Part shown: positions 18,450-28,206 of the stretch, in pieces
Position numbering within the stretch: the stretch's first letter is position 1
Layout: each line of letters starts with the position of its first letter
NCBI GenBank assembly: GCA_913056235.1
Contig: CAJXMW010000003.1
Coordinates: forward strand, 124,001 to 188,000
Length of the DNA: 64,000 bases
Reading direction: 5' to 3'
Origin: an uncultured Fodinibius sp.
GTDB taxonomy: Bacteria > Bacteroidota > Rhodothermia > Balneolales > Balneolaceae
The notes under the pieces: model-generated
Told to the model about the DNA's origin: nothing
The model's database searches: none
What the model saw: the letters and a program-made list of their open reading frames with translations, nothing else
Made by a program: the position numbers and the translations under genes

Positions 18450-19886
18450 ATGAAACACATAAGATTTCATTCTCTGGCTCCCCAGTACTTTTTGATCCTT
18501 GTCCTCTGCTTAATGGGATGTGCAAAATCTTTTAATCCCGATATTGAAAGAGGTGGCAATTACACATTCAGAGCCGGACATCCGGAAGTACGATTCTCGG
18601 CCATAGGACTCATTAACGACCAAGGAGATCCCCAAATAAACATTGCGGCCGACATTGTATATGGAAGCTTAATTTACAATGAGGAGCAAGATACCCTGGT
18701 GTCAGACTTAGCTATTGATATCCAAATCGTTGACCAGGATAATCCCGAAAACGTAATCAGCTCGAAGCGTTATACCTTCAGCATCAAAAAACAAAATCCC
18801 AATATTGTATACAGTCAGGAGGTCTATACTTTTCAACGGGATATTCCTGTCGGACCCGGCAACTATAAAATCAATTTTACGCTTACTGATTTAAATTCAG
18901 ACAAACGAATTACCAGCTCTGCTAATACCTTTATTCCGAATCCCGAAAATAATGTCTCTAACCTTACGAACATTAAAATGATGGGTAAAAATATGGCCAA
19001 GGACCAACCCTCATGGTCGCCCATCACTACTTATGACGTTCCGGGCCGTGTGGACTCGCTAAAATTTATATTCCAGGTGACCAACAATAAATCCAATGAG
19101 CCATTAACAGTAGACTCAAAGCTCATGCGATTTAAGTCGGACACCTCTATTGCACGGCCTATGCATTACAATGATTACAGCCCTTCTAGTATCCAGTACA
19201 AAGGGATCGACTATGATAAGCGCGAAATTATACAGTCTACGCAGCGTAAACTGATAGAAGCCGGCAATGTGTTAATTGAATTTACTTTTGGACAACAAAA
19301 ACGGGGGAATTACCGGTTTCAAGTAAAAACGAATGGTGCTACCGAAGATTCCGACCTGTTTAAAGCACGTGATTTTGCTGTCAAAAGCACGAACTATCCC
19401 TCTATTCAAACGGCACGCGAACTTGCGCGACCACTGGCATACCTGATGGATGACAATGAGTATGAGGAGATGATGAAAATCAGTGATTCAGATTCGCTGA
19501 AAGAGGCCGTAGACCGTTTTTGGCTGCGTCATATTGGTAATAAACATAAAACCAAGAATGTCATTAAGAAATATTACCAGCGGGTTGAAGAAGCAAATAA
19601 ACAGTTTTCCAATTTTAAGGAAGGTTGGAAAACGGGTCCCGGAATGATTTACGTACTCTTTGGACCGCCTTGGTATGTTGATACAACGCTCGAGGAAATG
19701 TATTGGTCCTACTCATATAACCGCAGTGATCCCGAACGCAATTTCTATTTCTATCAACCGCGCTTTAAGTCAAAGTACTTTCCTTTTGAACACTATCTAT
19801 TCCGTCGCTCACAGTCGTACTTTAGCGTTCAGTATCAACAGGTAGAGCTCTGGCTTTCGGGATTGATTCTGCAACGAAACATCTAA
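18450..19886 (+). CDS. GWxTD domain-containing lipoprotein
   Basis: 478 residues with a lipoprotein signal (lipobox LMGC near residue 24). The C-terminal GWxTD domain is recognisable from EEANKQFSNFKEGWKTGPGM, then IYVLFGPPWYVDTT and MYWSY, although the signature reads GWKTG rather than GWxTD. The N-terminal half contains beta-sandwich-like strands. The family is common in Bacteroidota/Chlorobiota-related genomes and its function is not established. It stands alone, with pyk divergent upstream across 287 bases of AT-rich DNA in which I identified no certain promoter. Confidence 0.8.
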   Translation: MKHIRFHSLAPQYFLILVLCLMGCAKSFNPDIERGGNYTFRAGHPEVRFSAIGLINDQGDPQINIAADIVYGSLIYNEEQDTLVSDLAIDIQIVDQDNPENVISSKRYTFSIKKQNPNIVYSQEVYTFQRDIPVGPGNYKINFTLTDLNSDKRITSSANTFIPNPENNVSNLTNIKMMGKNMAKDQPSWSPITTYDVPGRVDSLKFIFQVTNNKSNEPLTVDSKLMRFKSDTSIARPMHYNDYSPSSIQYKGIDYDKREIIQSTQRKLIEAGNVLIEFTFGQQKRGNYRFQVKTNGATEDSDLFKARDFAVKSTNYPSIQTARELARPLAYLMDDNEYEEMMKISDSDSLKEAVDRFWLRHIGNKHKTKNVIKKYYQRVEEANKQFSNFKEGWKTGPGMIYVLFGPPWYVDTTLEEMYWSYSYNRSDPERNFYFYQPRFKSKYFPFEHYLFRRSQSYFSVQYQQVELWLSGLILQRNI

Positions 19887-20018
19887 TCATTAGAAAAGGC
19901 TGCTGGCTATTTCCGGGCAGCCTTACTTACTAGTTCTCATCTACTTTTGCTCCTTCTGTATTCTGTACCATCACTTGCCTTATCTACGCATCGCTTGGTC
20001 ATAGATGCTTTTCTCAAG

Positions 20019-20050
20019 TGATTATGACTCTACTTCAGCCGTCATAATCA
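20019..20050. repeat. Orphan dyad with perfect 10-bp arms
   Basis: TGATTATGAC (20019-20028) and GTCATAATCA (20041-20050) are perfect complements separated by 12 bases. It lies between the GWxTD gene and the susCD terminator. There is no T-run on either side, so it does not look like an intrinsic terminator; a protein-binding site or RNA hairpin is possible. Confidence 0.7.
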
Positions 20051-20099
20051 AATCAGATACGACAGCCCCTTACACATTTCACTGCCTTTACAAGACAAT

Positions 20100-20131
20100 A
20101 AAAAAAGCCGCCCCAAAAATTGGGGCGGCCT
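20100..20131 (-). terminator. Intrinsic terminator of the susC-susD operon
   Basis: GCCGCCCCAA (20107-20116) pairs with TTGGGGCGGC (20120-20129) around a three-base loop. On the minus strand a run of seven T follows directly. It lies 27 bases past the susD stop. Strong stem plus T-run on the gene strand make this a confident call. Confidence 0.9.
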
Positions 20132-20157
20132 TAAAATCAACGGCAAAAAGTTACTGA

Positions 20158-21507
20158 TTAATAACCGTCATTTTGCGTTAATTCCGGATTACTCTCCATT
20201 TCTCGCTGAGGGATGGGCCACAAGGTCATGTTTTGGCTAATGCCAAACGTTGAAGCGGCCATATCCAGACGATTAAGATCGTGCCAGCGATGACCTTCCT
20301 GGGCAAGTTCGATAGAACGCTCTTGCATCACGAAGTTAACCAATTCTTGGTCAGTATAATCCTGAACACCTGGTGTTGGATCATTGATATCAGAAAGGTT
20401 TGCACGATTTCTGATGGTATCGATGTCATCGAGAATATCACTTTCATCCTCACCAGTTTGAACACCAGCTTCGGCACGAATCAGATACATTTCGGCTAAT
20501 CGAACAACGATAACGTCGTCACGTCCTTCAAGAGTGAAGTACTTGCCCAATTCGGGAGTACCATCACTATTGACGTCCATGAGATTTCGTCCCAGACGGA
20601 GATCGCCACTTTCGAAGCTGTTAAGATATGTCTGGGTTGGAGCGTACTCATACCTTCCGCCGGAGCCGTTTGGACGCGCGAAGAATGATAAGTTATTTGC
20701 ATCCTCATTGGTATAAACAAGCGTGAAAATCGGCTCGTTGGAGGAAGGTGTATCACCATAAAGGGCCTCATAGTCTCCCAGGCTAAATGGACCATTCGTG
20801 ATTACGTCATCAGCATAATCATAGGCATCTTGGTAATTACCCTGATACAGATGTACACGAGCTAAGAGGGCTTTGGCCGTCCATCCTGTTGCGGAACGAG
20901 AGTTCGGAGAACCGTTGGCTCCCAAGGTAGATTCAGCATCTCCGAGATCTGTTGCGATCTGACTGTAAACGTCAGAGACCGAAGACCGAGAAACAAAGCT
21001 CTCTTCCCCCAGCGATGTGGTTGGCGTTGTAATCAGCGGTACCGGACCAAACCAACGTACCAGTGAGTGATAAGCCAAGGCTCGCAGAACTTTTGCTTCA
21101 GAAACAATCTGCCCCTTTTCAGCATCACTAAAACCTTCCTCATCAATGTTTGGAACATTGGCAATAAGGTTGTTCGCGATGTTAATAAGATCATAATAAT
21201 CGATCCAGAGATCTCTGGATTCAGCGTTAGAAGCCAGCATATTGTGCTGATCTACCGCCGCCCAGGAAGGATAAGAACCTGAGTGACCGGCGTCATCTGC
21301 TGCCAGCTCGCTAAATACGTAATCATCTTGCAGAACTACTTGGTACTGTGAATAAGCACCTGCCAACGTAGCATTTGCTCCCTGCTCGGTAGTTAACACC
21401 GTCTCAGAAGGCAGACTCTGCTGCGGTGTTTGGTTCGTCACATCGCAAGATGCAACTACAAACACAACCAAAAGTGCGGTCGATATTTTTTGCATTAAAT
21501 ACTTCAT
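20158..21507 (-). CDS. RagB/SusD family nutrient-uptake outer-membrane lipoprotein
   Basis: 449 residues. Lipoprotein signal ending in the lipobox VASC (about residue 21). The SusD fold is suggested by TLAGAYSQYQ near the N-terminus, the helical IANNLIANVPNIDE and AKVLRALAYHSLVRWFGPVPLI segment, and the C-terminal EMYLIRAEAGVQTG ... ERSIELAQEGHRWHDLNRL tract. SusD-like proteins form the lid of the SusC transporter at the cell surface and bind the incoming glycan or peptide. It follows susC by 19 bases and ends at a strong terminator. No adjacent enzyme reveals the substrate. Confidence 0.93.
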   Translation of the reverse strand: MKYLMQKISTALLVVFVVASCDVTNQTPQQSLPSETVLTTEQGANATLAGAYSQYQVVLQDDYVFSELAADDAGHSGSYPSWAAVDQHNMLASNAESRDLWIDYYDLINIANNLIANVPNIDEEGFSDAEKGQIVSEAKVLRALAYHSLVRWFGPVPLITTPTTSLGEESFVSRSSVSDVYSQIATDLGDAESTLGANGSPNSRSATGWTAKALLARVHLYQGNYQDAYDYADDVITNGPFSLGDYEALYGDTPSSNEPIFTLVYTNEDANNLSFFARPNGSGGRYEYAPTQTYLNSFESGDLRLGRNLMDVNSDGTPELGKYFTLEGRDDVIVVRLAEMYLIRAEAGVQTGEDESDILDDIDTIRNRANLSDINDPTPGVQDYTDQELVNFVMQERSIELAQEGHRWHDLNRLDMAASTFGISQNMTLWPIPQREMESNPELTQNDGY

Positions 21508-21526
21508 AATAGAAAGTGTTTATAAA

Positions 21527-24500
21527 TTAAAGTCCGATATTAATTCCAACTTGAATGCTTCGCGCCTGTGGATAGACGAAGAAGTCGGTACCCAGAGAGG
21601 TATTGCTACCATCAAAGGTATTCACTTCAGGATCCATGCCAGGATAATCTGTGATAGTAAATATATTCTGGCCGGTTGCATAAATTCGCAGGCTTCGCAA
21701 TCCGATGGAGCTCAGCTGATCAGCAGTGAAATTGTACGCCAGCGTAGCTGACTTCAACCGCAGGTAAGAACCATCGTAGATGAAGAAGTCGGAATCCCGC
21801 GTATTGTTATTGGGATCGAACCAAGAAGCACGCGGTACATTAGTATCTGTATTGTTAGGCGTCCAGGCATCAAGTGCACGGTCCCAGTGGTTGTAGTAGT
21901 AACCATAGTGGCCGTAGAAGGCTTGGGAATTATTATAGATCTCATTCCCGTAGCTAAATTGCAGGAATGCACTCAGCTCGAAGCCTTTGTACTTAAAGGT
22001 ATTACTAAAACCACCAGTGAAATCAGGCTGAGCAGAACCAACGATCGTCTGGTCATCGGAAGTTATCTGACCATCACCATTGACGTCTACAAATTTAACG
22101 TCACCAGGAACGGCTGCACCAGCGTTGTAGCCGGCATTATCCAGCTCTTCCTGCGTATTCCAGATACCGTCAGTTTTGTATGCATAGAATGCACCCAGTG
22201 GCTCACCTACAGCTACTCTGTTGGCAAAACCTGTACTGAACGCCTGATCTTCGTACAGAGAAGTAACCTCGTTCTGGTTATGCGAGATATTCAGGTTCGA
22301 TGTCCAGCTGAAATCCTGACCCTGAATATTAACAGTGTTCACGGAAAATTCTATACCCTTGTTCTCGATAGAACCAATGTTGCTGTCAAAGCCAGTGAAA
22401 CCAGTTGTTGCTGGTACCGGTCGATTCAACAACAAGTCGTCCGTTTGCTTGATGTAAGCATCAACAGTAACCGACACCCGATCTTCGAACAGGGCCAAAT
22501 CAAATCCTGCATTATACTGGGTTGTCTCCTCCCACTTTAAGTCGGGATTAGCCAACTGTGTAGGGGAAAGTGCCGGTGTACCCGAATAACTTGCTACACC
22601 ATACAATGCGGGATAATTGAAGTTCCCAATACCCTGGTTCCCTGTGATACCGTAACTGACTCGCAGCTTCAATTCATTAATGGCATCCACATCAGACATG
22701 AACTCTTCATTCGTAACTCTCCATGCAATAGATGCAGAGGGGAAGAAACCGTATCGGTTGTCTTCACTAAATCGAGAAGAACCGTCAACACGACCAGTCA
22801 ACGTCAGCAGATATCGGCTGTCGTAACCGTAATTCACTCGTGCCGTATAAGACTCTAGGCCGTTCGTAGTAAGAGAAGAACCACCTGTCGTTGTAGCAGC
22901 GTTGTTGAGGGTCTTCAACTGATCACTTGGGAAAAACTGTCCATCAGCGAAGATACGCTCAAAGGATGTTTCCTGATAACTGACAACACCAATAGCATTC
23001 AGACTGTGCTCGTCAAAATCTTTGTCAAATGCCAAACGAGCTTCTGTCAACCACGTTTGCTCAAATCCAACACTGTAAAAGCCATTTCCGGATGGCGAAC
23101 CCTGGTTTGTAAAGCTCGGTGAATACGATGTTTCATTAAGATCGTATCGATCTAATCCAAGCTTTCCAGTCAACGTCAAGTTATCAGTAAAGTCGTAGTC
23201 TGCCTGTACGTTCCCAACAAAACGAGTGCGAACAGCATCGTTAGTAACTTCGGATGCAGAAACCGGGTTTGAAAAGGCCATCACATCGGAGGTATATTCT
23301 CCGTTGGACTGTTTGACCGGTGCTGTTGGCTTAGCCAACTGAGCATTGGTCAAAACACCATAAATATTGTTGTCATTTTCAAGGCGCTTTGTTACCGAAC
23401 GGTTGTAACTAACACTTGAGCTAATACTCGCTTGCTCATTGAGTGAGTGATTCAAGTTCAGTCGACCACTCAAACGCTCAAAGCCAGCATTACGCATAAT
23501 ACCATCTTCGTTAAAGTAGTTACCGGAGAGGAAGTATTGCGTTTTAACATCCCCACCCTGAGCAGAGAAATTAAATTCATCGGTAGTTCCGGGTCCAAAC
23601 ACCTTACTCTGCCAGTCTGTGGTAGGAGCTTCAGATGGATTAGCACCATATTGGTCAAAAGCTGGTAATCCAGCAAAGGTTTCAAAGTTCAAGCCAGCGC
23701 CTGCAAGAAGATTACTCATAGACTGGTATCGATTCTGATAGTCGCCCCAGTTGCTATAACCAAAGTAAGAAGCATACATACCATCAACATAAGTACGAAT
23801 AAACTCCTCACTATTAAGCAGATCGAGCTGGTTATTAAACTCCTTAACTCCGTGAGTATAACTTACGTCTATTTCGGTATCGCCGGCACGGCCGGTCTTG
23901 GTTGTAATAAGAACAACCCCATTGGCCCCACGGGCTCCGTAAATAGCGGTTGCAGAGGCATCTTTAAGTACCTCAATAGACTTGATGTCACTGGGGCTCA
24001 GCGAAGAAATACCATTAAGACCCTGGTTACCAACGCCCACTGCCGAATTGCTCTCGTTAGAGACGGGCACACCATCGATCACATAAAGTGGATCGTTGCT
24101 GGCGTTGATGGATGTTGCACCACGAACACGGACCATAATACCGCCACCGGGTGTACCAGAGTTCTGGACAATATTTACACCTGCCGCTTTACCCTGGAGA
24201 AGTGCATTGGGATTCGAAGCTGAGACATCTCGAAGCTCATCTCCGCTTACCTGGGAAATGGAGCTTGTCAAATTTCCTTTCTCAACCTCAGATCCATATC
24301 CCGTAACAACAACCTCTTCAAGGTTTTGTGACGATGGTTTCATTTTGATATCAGCAACTACTTCACCGCTGCCAACTTCGACTTGTTTAGTAAAGTCAGC
24401 ATAACCGACATAAGTAGCTCTTAATGTATAAGTACCGGCCGGGACGTTATTTATTTCGTACATCCCGTCAGCATTTGTTGAAGTTCCGCGTTCCAACTCC

Positions 24501-24640
24501 ACGATAAATACGTTTGTACCGGGAAGTGATTCGCCTGTTTGACTGTCTGTGACCGTTCCTTGGACACTGCCTGACTGGGCAAACCCATAAGAAACCGTCG
24601 CAAGACATAACACTGCGAAGGCAAGTAACTTTCTAAGCAT
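21527..24640 (-). CDS. SusC/RagA family TonB-linked outer-membrane transporter
   Basis: 1037 residues. Sec signal peptide (1-21, ending FAQ), then a CarboxypepD-regulatory-like domain (about 25-100, GSVQGTVTDSQTGESLPGTN), the plug domain (about 110-225, with LEEVVVTGYG, NALLQGKAAGV and the IEVLKDASATAIYGARGANG motif), and a 22-stranded barrel ending with YPQARSIQVGINIGL. It imports a large ligand with SusD, powered by TonB-ExbBD. The ribosome site AAAGGTGATC precedes the ATG. The leader carries a TTCACAT/ATGTGAA dyad. No sigma/anti-sigma pair lies beside it, so control is unclear. Confidence 0.95.
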   Translation of the reverse strand: MLRKLLAFAVLCLATVSYGFAQSGSVQGTVTDSQTGESLPGTNVFIVELERGTSTNADGMYEINNVPAGTYTLRATYVGYADFTKQVEVGSGEVVADIKMKPSSQNLEEVVVTGYGSEVEKGNLTSSISQVSGDELRDVSASNPNALLQGKAAGVNIVQNSGTPGGGIMVRVRGATSINASNDPLYVIDGVPVSNESNSAVGVGNQGLNGISSLSPSDIKSIEVLKDASATAIYGARGANGVVLITTKTGRAGDTEIDVSYTHGVKEFNNQLDLLNSEEFIRTYVDGMYASYFGYSNWGDYQNRYQSMSNLLAGAGLNFETFAGLPAFDQYGANPSEAPTTDWQSKVFGPGTTDEFNFSAQGGDVKTQYFLSGNYFNEDGIMRNAGFERLSGRLNLNHSLNEQASISSSVSYNRSVTKRLENDNNIYGVLTNAQLAKPTAPVKQSNGEYTSDVMAFSNPVSASEVTNDAVRTRFVGNVQADYDFTDNLTLTGKLGLDRYDLNETSYSPSFTNQGSPSGNGFYSVGFEQTWLTEARLAFDKDFDEHSLNAIGVVSYQETSFERIFADGQFFPSDQLKTLNNAATTTGGSSLTTNGLESYTARVNYGYDSRYLLTLTGRVDGSSRFSEDNRYGFFPSASIAWRVTNEEFMSDVDAINELKLRVSYGITGNQGIGNFNYPALYGVASYSGTPALSPTQLANPDLKWEETTQYNAGFDLALFEDRVSVTVDAYIKQTDDLLLNRPVPATTGFTGFDSNIGSIENKGIEFSVNTVNIQGQDFSWTSNLNISHNQNEVTSLYEDQAFSTGFANRVAVGEPLGAFYAYKTDGIWNTQEELDNAGYNAGAAVPGDVKFVDVNGDGQITSDDQTIVGSAQPDFTGGFSNTFKYKGFELSAFLQFSYGNEIYNNSQAFYGHYGYYYNHWDRALDAWTPNNTDTNVPRASWFDPNNNTRDSDFFIYDGSYLRLKSATLAYNFTADQLSSIGLRSLRIYATGQNIFTITDYPGMDPEVNTFDGSNTSLGTDFFVYPQARSIQVGINIGL

Positions 24641-25132
24641 AGTAGATCACCTTTGATTTAGTATTAACCCCAAAATTCGTCTGAAAGATGGGTGTGTTTT
24701 ATGTATTCACATATAAAAAATGTGAAATCCTTGTAACTGTAAGTCTTTTAATTGTAAATAATTTTTATTTTCGGGAAGGTTCTAATAACTAATATGGAAA
24801 TGATATTAACAATATAGCCCTAAAAGAATTTAAATATTAAATCCTTGCCCAAACATTTAAAAATAAATAGTATAAACCAACTTAATTATAATTCCGCATA
24901 AATAACCTGTGAACTTTTAACAGGTACCCTAAAGAATTAATTCAATACCTCCCATACGCTAGGAATTAGCTATAAGAAGTTCAAATCTTGATTCATTTTT
25001 TTCTTTAAAAAGTGTTAAACCAGTATCCTCAAAATAGTTTATTTTTAAATAGGTCCAAGGCAACCACTATTTAGCAATTTTATAGATTTAAATCCATAGC
25101 AATTTGTCACCTTTTCACATTTTATGCATTTA
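24641..25132. other. 492-base AT-rich intergenic region upstream of susC
   Basis: No coding region seen. It must contain the susC promoter on the minus strand, but no exact TAnnTTTG match was found. Two dyads stand out: TTCACAT-N7-ATGTGAA (24706-24726), 66 to 86 bases before the susC start, and ACCTGT-N9-ACAGGT (24905-24925). The end at 25132 adjoins the stop of the second racemase gene, with no clear terminator. Confidence 0.6.
24706..24726 (-). promoter_or_regulatory. Dyad in the susC leader, possible operator or RNA hairpin
   Basis: TTCACAT (24706-24712) and ATGTGAA (24720-24726) are perfect 7-base arms around an A/T loop. The position, within 90 bases of the susC start, fits an operator or a 5' UTR hairpin. 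The half-site order is inverted compared with a Crp site (TGTGA-N6-TCACA), so it is not called one. Confidence 0.4.
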
Positions 25133-26305
25133 TTAAACAATGTGCCGTGGAAGTATGGAGGGAATTTGCACCAACACTTCATAATTAAGGTTATTGCGCA
25201 TATTACTGAAAGATGACACCGTCATCTCCTGGTCACCCTGCTTGCCAATAATTACCACCTCATCACCTTTGGATACTTCCGGAATATCAGTGACATCCAC
25301 CGTAAGTAAATTCATATTTACCAGACCGGCCACAGGGGCACGTTTACCATTAATGAGCACAATACCCACATTGGTAAGATTACGCCCAAAGCCGTGCGAA
25401 TATCCAATAGGGACTGATGCAATGATCTCATCTCGACTGGTTAAGTACGTATTTCCATAGCCCACGAACTCTCCAGCCGACACTTTTTTAGTACTCATCA
25501 CATGGCTTTTCCAGCTTAATACGCGCTCAAGCGGATCTTTATGCTCTTTATCCACATCTGGATATCTTTTAACGAAGTTCATATAAGTTTCCCGATTGGG
25601 CCAAAATCCATATTGAGAAATGCCAATGCGAACCATATCCATAATCGTTTCCGGATAGTTTAGCGCCGATGCCGAACAGGCGGTATGTCTATGTTTTGCC
25701 TCGATACCGTGTTCTTCAAACCATGAACAGTACCCCTCAAAATTTTCGATCTGCTCTTTAATTCGTACATAGTTTCCCACGCTTTCGGCACCGGCATAAT
25801 GCGTACAAATACCATCTATTTGTAAATAGTCACTATTTTTCTGAATCAGTTTAACGGCGTCCTTAAATTCTTCATTTTCCAGCCCCAGACGGTTCATACC
25901 GGTTTCAAGATGCAAATGCACGCGTGCAGGTTTGCCAATACGCTTGGCCTCGCGGGCTGCAACCTCAAGCCGATCCAGCTCAAAAATAAAGAATGACACG
26001 TTCCGTTCGATGGCCCAACCCAGCGCCTCGTTACTGATCATACCCATAATCATGATGTGCGTCTCATCATGGTTGCTGGCCCGTGTAGCCTGACGAGCCT
26101 CATCAGAGCTAAAAACCGAAAAATGACGTACACCACAATCCTCGGCTAACGGCACGAAATGTTTGATGCCATGACCATACGCATTTCCCTTTATGACAGA
26201 GCTAAACACTACATCATTGCCGATATAATCCCTCAAAAACGAAACATTCTTTTCAAAAGCAGATTTGTCCAGTTCAATCCAAGAGGGGTATAACTCATTA
26301 TTCAT
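25133..26305 (-). CDS. Alanine racemase-family PLP enzyme, second copy
   Basis: 390 residues. PLP lysine Lys39 in VIKGNAYGHG and catalytic Tyr283 in FVGYGNTYL are both present, as are LETGMNRLG and the C-terminal beta domain (ASVPIGYSHGFGRNL, AGLVNMNLLTVDV). It is complete and differs clearly from alr at 4656. Differences such as KGNAYGHG for KADAYGHG and a longer middle insert mean that the substrate may not be alanine. Its start overlaps the stop of the M20 amidohydrolase gene by eight bases, so the two are translated from one mRNA. A catabolic or peptidoglycan-salvage role is inferred from that partnership. Confidence 0.85.
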   Translation of the reverse strand: MNNELYPSWIELDKSAFEKNVSFLRDYIGNDVVFSSVIKGNAYGHGIKHFVPLAEDCGVRHFSVFSSDEARQATRASNHDETHIMIMGMISNEALGWAIERNVSFFIFELDRLEVAAREAKRIGKPARVHLHLETGMNRLGLENEEFKDAVKLIQKNSDYLQIDGICTHYAGAESVGNYVRIKEQIENFEGYCSWFEEHGIEAKHRHTACSASALNYPETIMDMVRIGISQYGFWPNRETYMNFVKRYPDVDKEHKDPLERVLSWKSHVMSTKKVSAGEFVGYGNTYLTSRDEIIASVPIGYSHGFGRNLTNVGIVLINGKRAPVAGLVNMNLLTVDVTDIPEVSKGDEVVIIGKQGDQEMTVSSFSNMRNNLNYEVLVQIPSILPRHIV

Positions 26306-27464
26306 TATTATTACTACTACTTATTTCTGTTATTATTTGCATGAACATCGATATTCCCGTGGGGATTACCTCATCCTCAAAATCATAGCTCTCGGCATGC
26401 AGCGCAGGATGTTCTTCGCCAATACCAAGCCCAAACATCGCGCCGGGAATATCAGACGTGAAGTGCCCAAAATCTTCAGACCAACTAAAAGGACTCGGCT
26501 TTTCATATATATTGAGCTCCAACTTCTCTGCAGCTAACTGTACCAATTTATATCCATCCTTAGCATTTGTCGTGGCCGGAAACGGTTCGACCCATTCATA
26601 ATCCATTGACAATTCATAAGTCTCAGCCGTACGGCGAGCGATATCAAGACATTTTGTTTTCAGCTTTTCCAGCAGGTCGCCGTCATACGTCCGCAGTGTA
26701 GCCATAACTGTGGCCTTACCGGGTGATGTACCAAAAGCGCGTTCGCCCAGATTGGCATTGATAACCGTCACTTTGGCTGCCTTTTCCAGCGGGCTGTAGA
26801 ACTGCGGCGCCGATGAAAATGCCTGCACGGTTTGTGCCATGGCAAGTGCTGGGCTTTTCCCTTCTTCGGGATGAGCAGCATGCGCCGTACTTCCCTGGAA
26901 ATTAACAATCAGACCTACCGAAGCTGCTGCAAACACATCCTTGCGCATCACAAGCTGGTGTTTTTCGAAACCGGGTAGATTGTGAAGAGCAAAACAGTAA
27001 TCCAGATCGAGCTCTTGAAATTGTTCATCCTCAATAACACGCTCCGCTCCTTTCCCGGTCTCCTCGGCAGGTTGGAACAGCAGTGTGACTTTGCCGGATT
27101 GCAGTGTTCGTTGTTGCAGCAACCTGGCCACTCCACAGACCATAGCCATATGGCCGTCGTGGCCGCATTTATGACCAACGCCTTCGGTTTGTGATCGGTA
27201 GTCAACTTCGATTTGGTCTGAAATCGGCAGTGCATCGAGTTCGCAACGAATCAAGATATGTGGCCCCGCATTACCACTTGCGTACGTAGCTAAAATACCA
27301 TTACCTCCAACCCCTGTTTTCAATTGATCGGGCTTTGTCGATTCCAAGAAGTCGGCAATATATTCGCTTGTATCCTGCTCTTCGCCGGATACTTCTGCCA
27401 TAGCATGCAAGCGGTGACGAAGCTTCGTTATTTCGTCAAGATGTTGTTCGATATTGAAGGGCAT
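26298..27464 (-). CDS. M20-family amidohydrolase (M20D-like)
   Basis: 388 residues, cytoplasmic, no signal peptide. The metal-binding motif GVGHKCGHDGHMAMV, the catalytic-base region EETGKGAERVIED and the later EDFGHFTSDIPGAMFGLG are all visible. M20D enzymes remove acyl or aminoacyl groups from N-acyl-amino acids (hippurate, N-acetyl amino acids) and related amides. The exact substrate is unknown. The stop overlaps the start of the second racemase gene by eight bases, so hydrolysis of an amide and racemisation of the released amino acid may be linked. Confidence 0.87.
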   Translation of the reverse strand: MPFNIEQHLDEITKLRHRLHAMAEVSGEEQDTSEYIADFLESTKPDQLKTGVGGNGILATYASGNAGPHILIRCELDALPISDQIEVDYRSQTEGVGHKCGHDGHMAMVCGVARLLQQRTLQSGKVTLLFQPAEETGKGAERVIEDEQFQELDLDYCFALHNLPGFEKHQLVMRKDVFAAASVGLIVNFQGSTAHAAHPEEGKSPALAMAQTVQAFSSAPQFYSPLEKAAKVTVINANLGERAFGTSPGKATVMATLRTYDGDLLEKLKTKCLDIARRTAETYELSMDYEWVEPFPATTNAKDGYKLVQLAAEKLELNIYEKPSPFSWSEDFGHFTSDIPGAMFGLGIGEEHPALHAESYDFEDEVIPTGISMFMQIITEISSSNNNE

Positions 27465-27592
27465 ACTAGAAAATCTTAACTCAAATTGATACAGGGCTTA
27501 AGTAGAGAATTTTGCAGCAGAATTGCCAATTTGTTTAAAGCTGGAAGGTAGAAGTATGAGGAAAATTTCTTGCATTTTACTACTAGCTTAAA

Positions 27593-28189
27593 TCAATACA
27601 ATTCTCCTAAAACTAACCTGGGATCGGGAAATTTCTCCAATGCCTCTTCCCTGTTTTCTTCAGCAACCACGCCCGGCATATCGGCCTCACCGGGATCATC
27701 AACCGAGAGCTGGAAATGCAGGTGCGGCTCCCACCCCCCATTTACATCATTATCGCCCAGTGTAGCAATTTGTTGTCCTTTTTGGACGGGATCTCTTTCC
27801 GAAACCATCGCCAACGATTCCCGGGACAAGTGTCCGTATAAAGCATACAGCGATTGCCCACTAAGTTGATAGTGGATAACAATAGTGGGACCATAATCAC
27901 CGGGATTGTCATTTTCCCGCATATATAGAACTTGTCCATTGTAAAACGAATAGACTGGCTTACCGGTCGGAGCCCAGATATCAATGCCCATATGCACATT
28001 ACGCTCTCCCTCGAAGAGTTCGGTCTCGTACATATTGAAACGCTTCTCGTTGTATCGGCCAATACCCCACTTTTGATTCGGAATTGATTCAGGATGATAT
28101 CCTTTAGTAAAACCGAATACGTGAAACTGGGAATAATCCTCCGGGTAGTCCATCACCGGAGCAAAGTTGTACTTATTAAATTCGATCAT
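27593..28189 (-). CDS. M23-family metallopeptidase, apparently without a signal peptide
   Basis: 198 residues from the ATG at 28189. An upstream in-frame ATG at 28243 is rejected because the bases between form a terminator hairpin. The LytM/M23 core is present: HMGIDIWAPTGKPV supplies the first histidine and the aspartate, followed by LYGHLS and the closing HLHFQL. No signal peptide or membrane segment is visible, which is unusual for a cell-wall peptidase; it may be cytoplasmic. It lies between the ornithine-racemase-like gene and the M20 gene, suggesting a role in peptide or peptidoglycan fragment processing. Confidence 0.82.
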   Translation of the reverse strand: MIEFNKYNFAPVMDYPEDYSQFHVFGFTKGYHPESIPNQKWGIGRYNEKRFNMYETELFEGERNVHMGIDIWAPTGKPVYSFYNGQVLYMRENDNPGDYGPTIVIHYQLSGQSLYALYGHLSRESLAMVSERDPVQKGQQIATLGDNDVNGGWEPHLHFQLSVDDPGEADMPGVVAEENREEALEKFPDPRLVLGELY

Positions 28190-28206
28190 ATCTTCTAAAC
28201 AACACT

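Noticed and set aside
19896-19924. Terminator after the GWxTD gene (AAGGCTGC...GCAGCCTT)
   Set aside because: The 8-base stem is present but no T-run follows on either strand, so it is at best a weak hairpin.
24706-24726. Crp-type site upstream of susC
   Set aside because: Half-sites are TTCACAT...ATGTGAA, the inverse of TGTGA...TCACA; no Crp gene is seen here.
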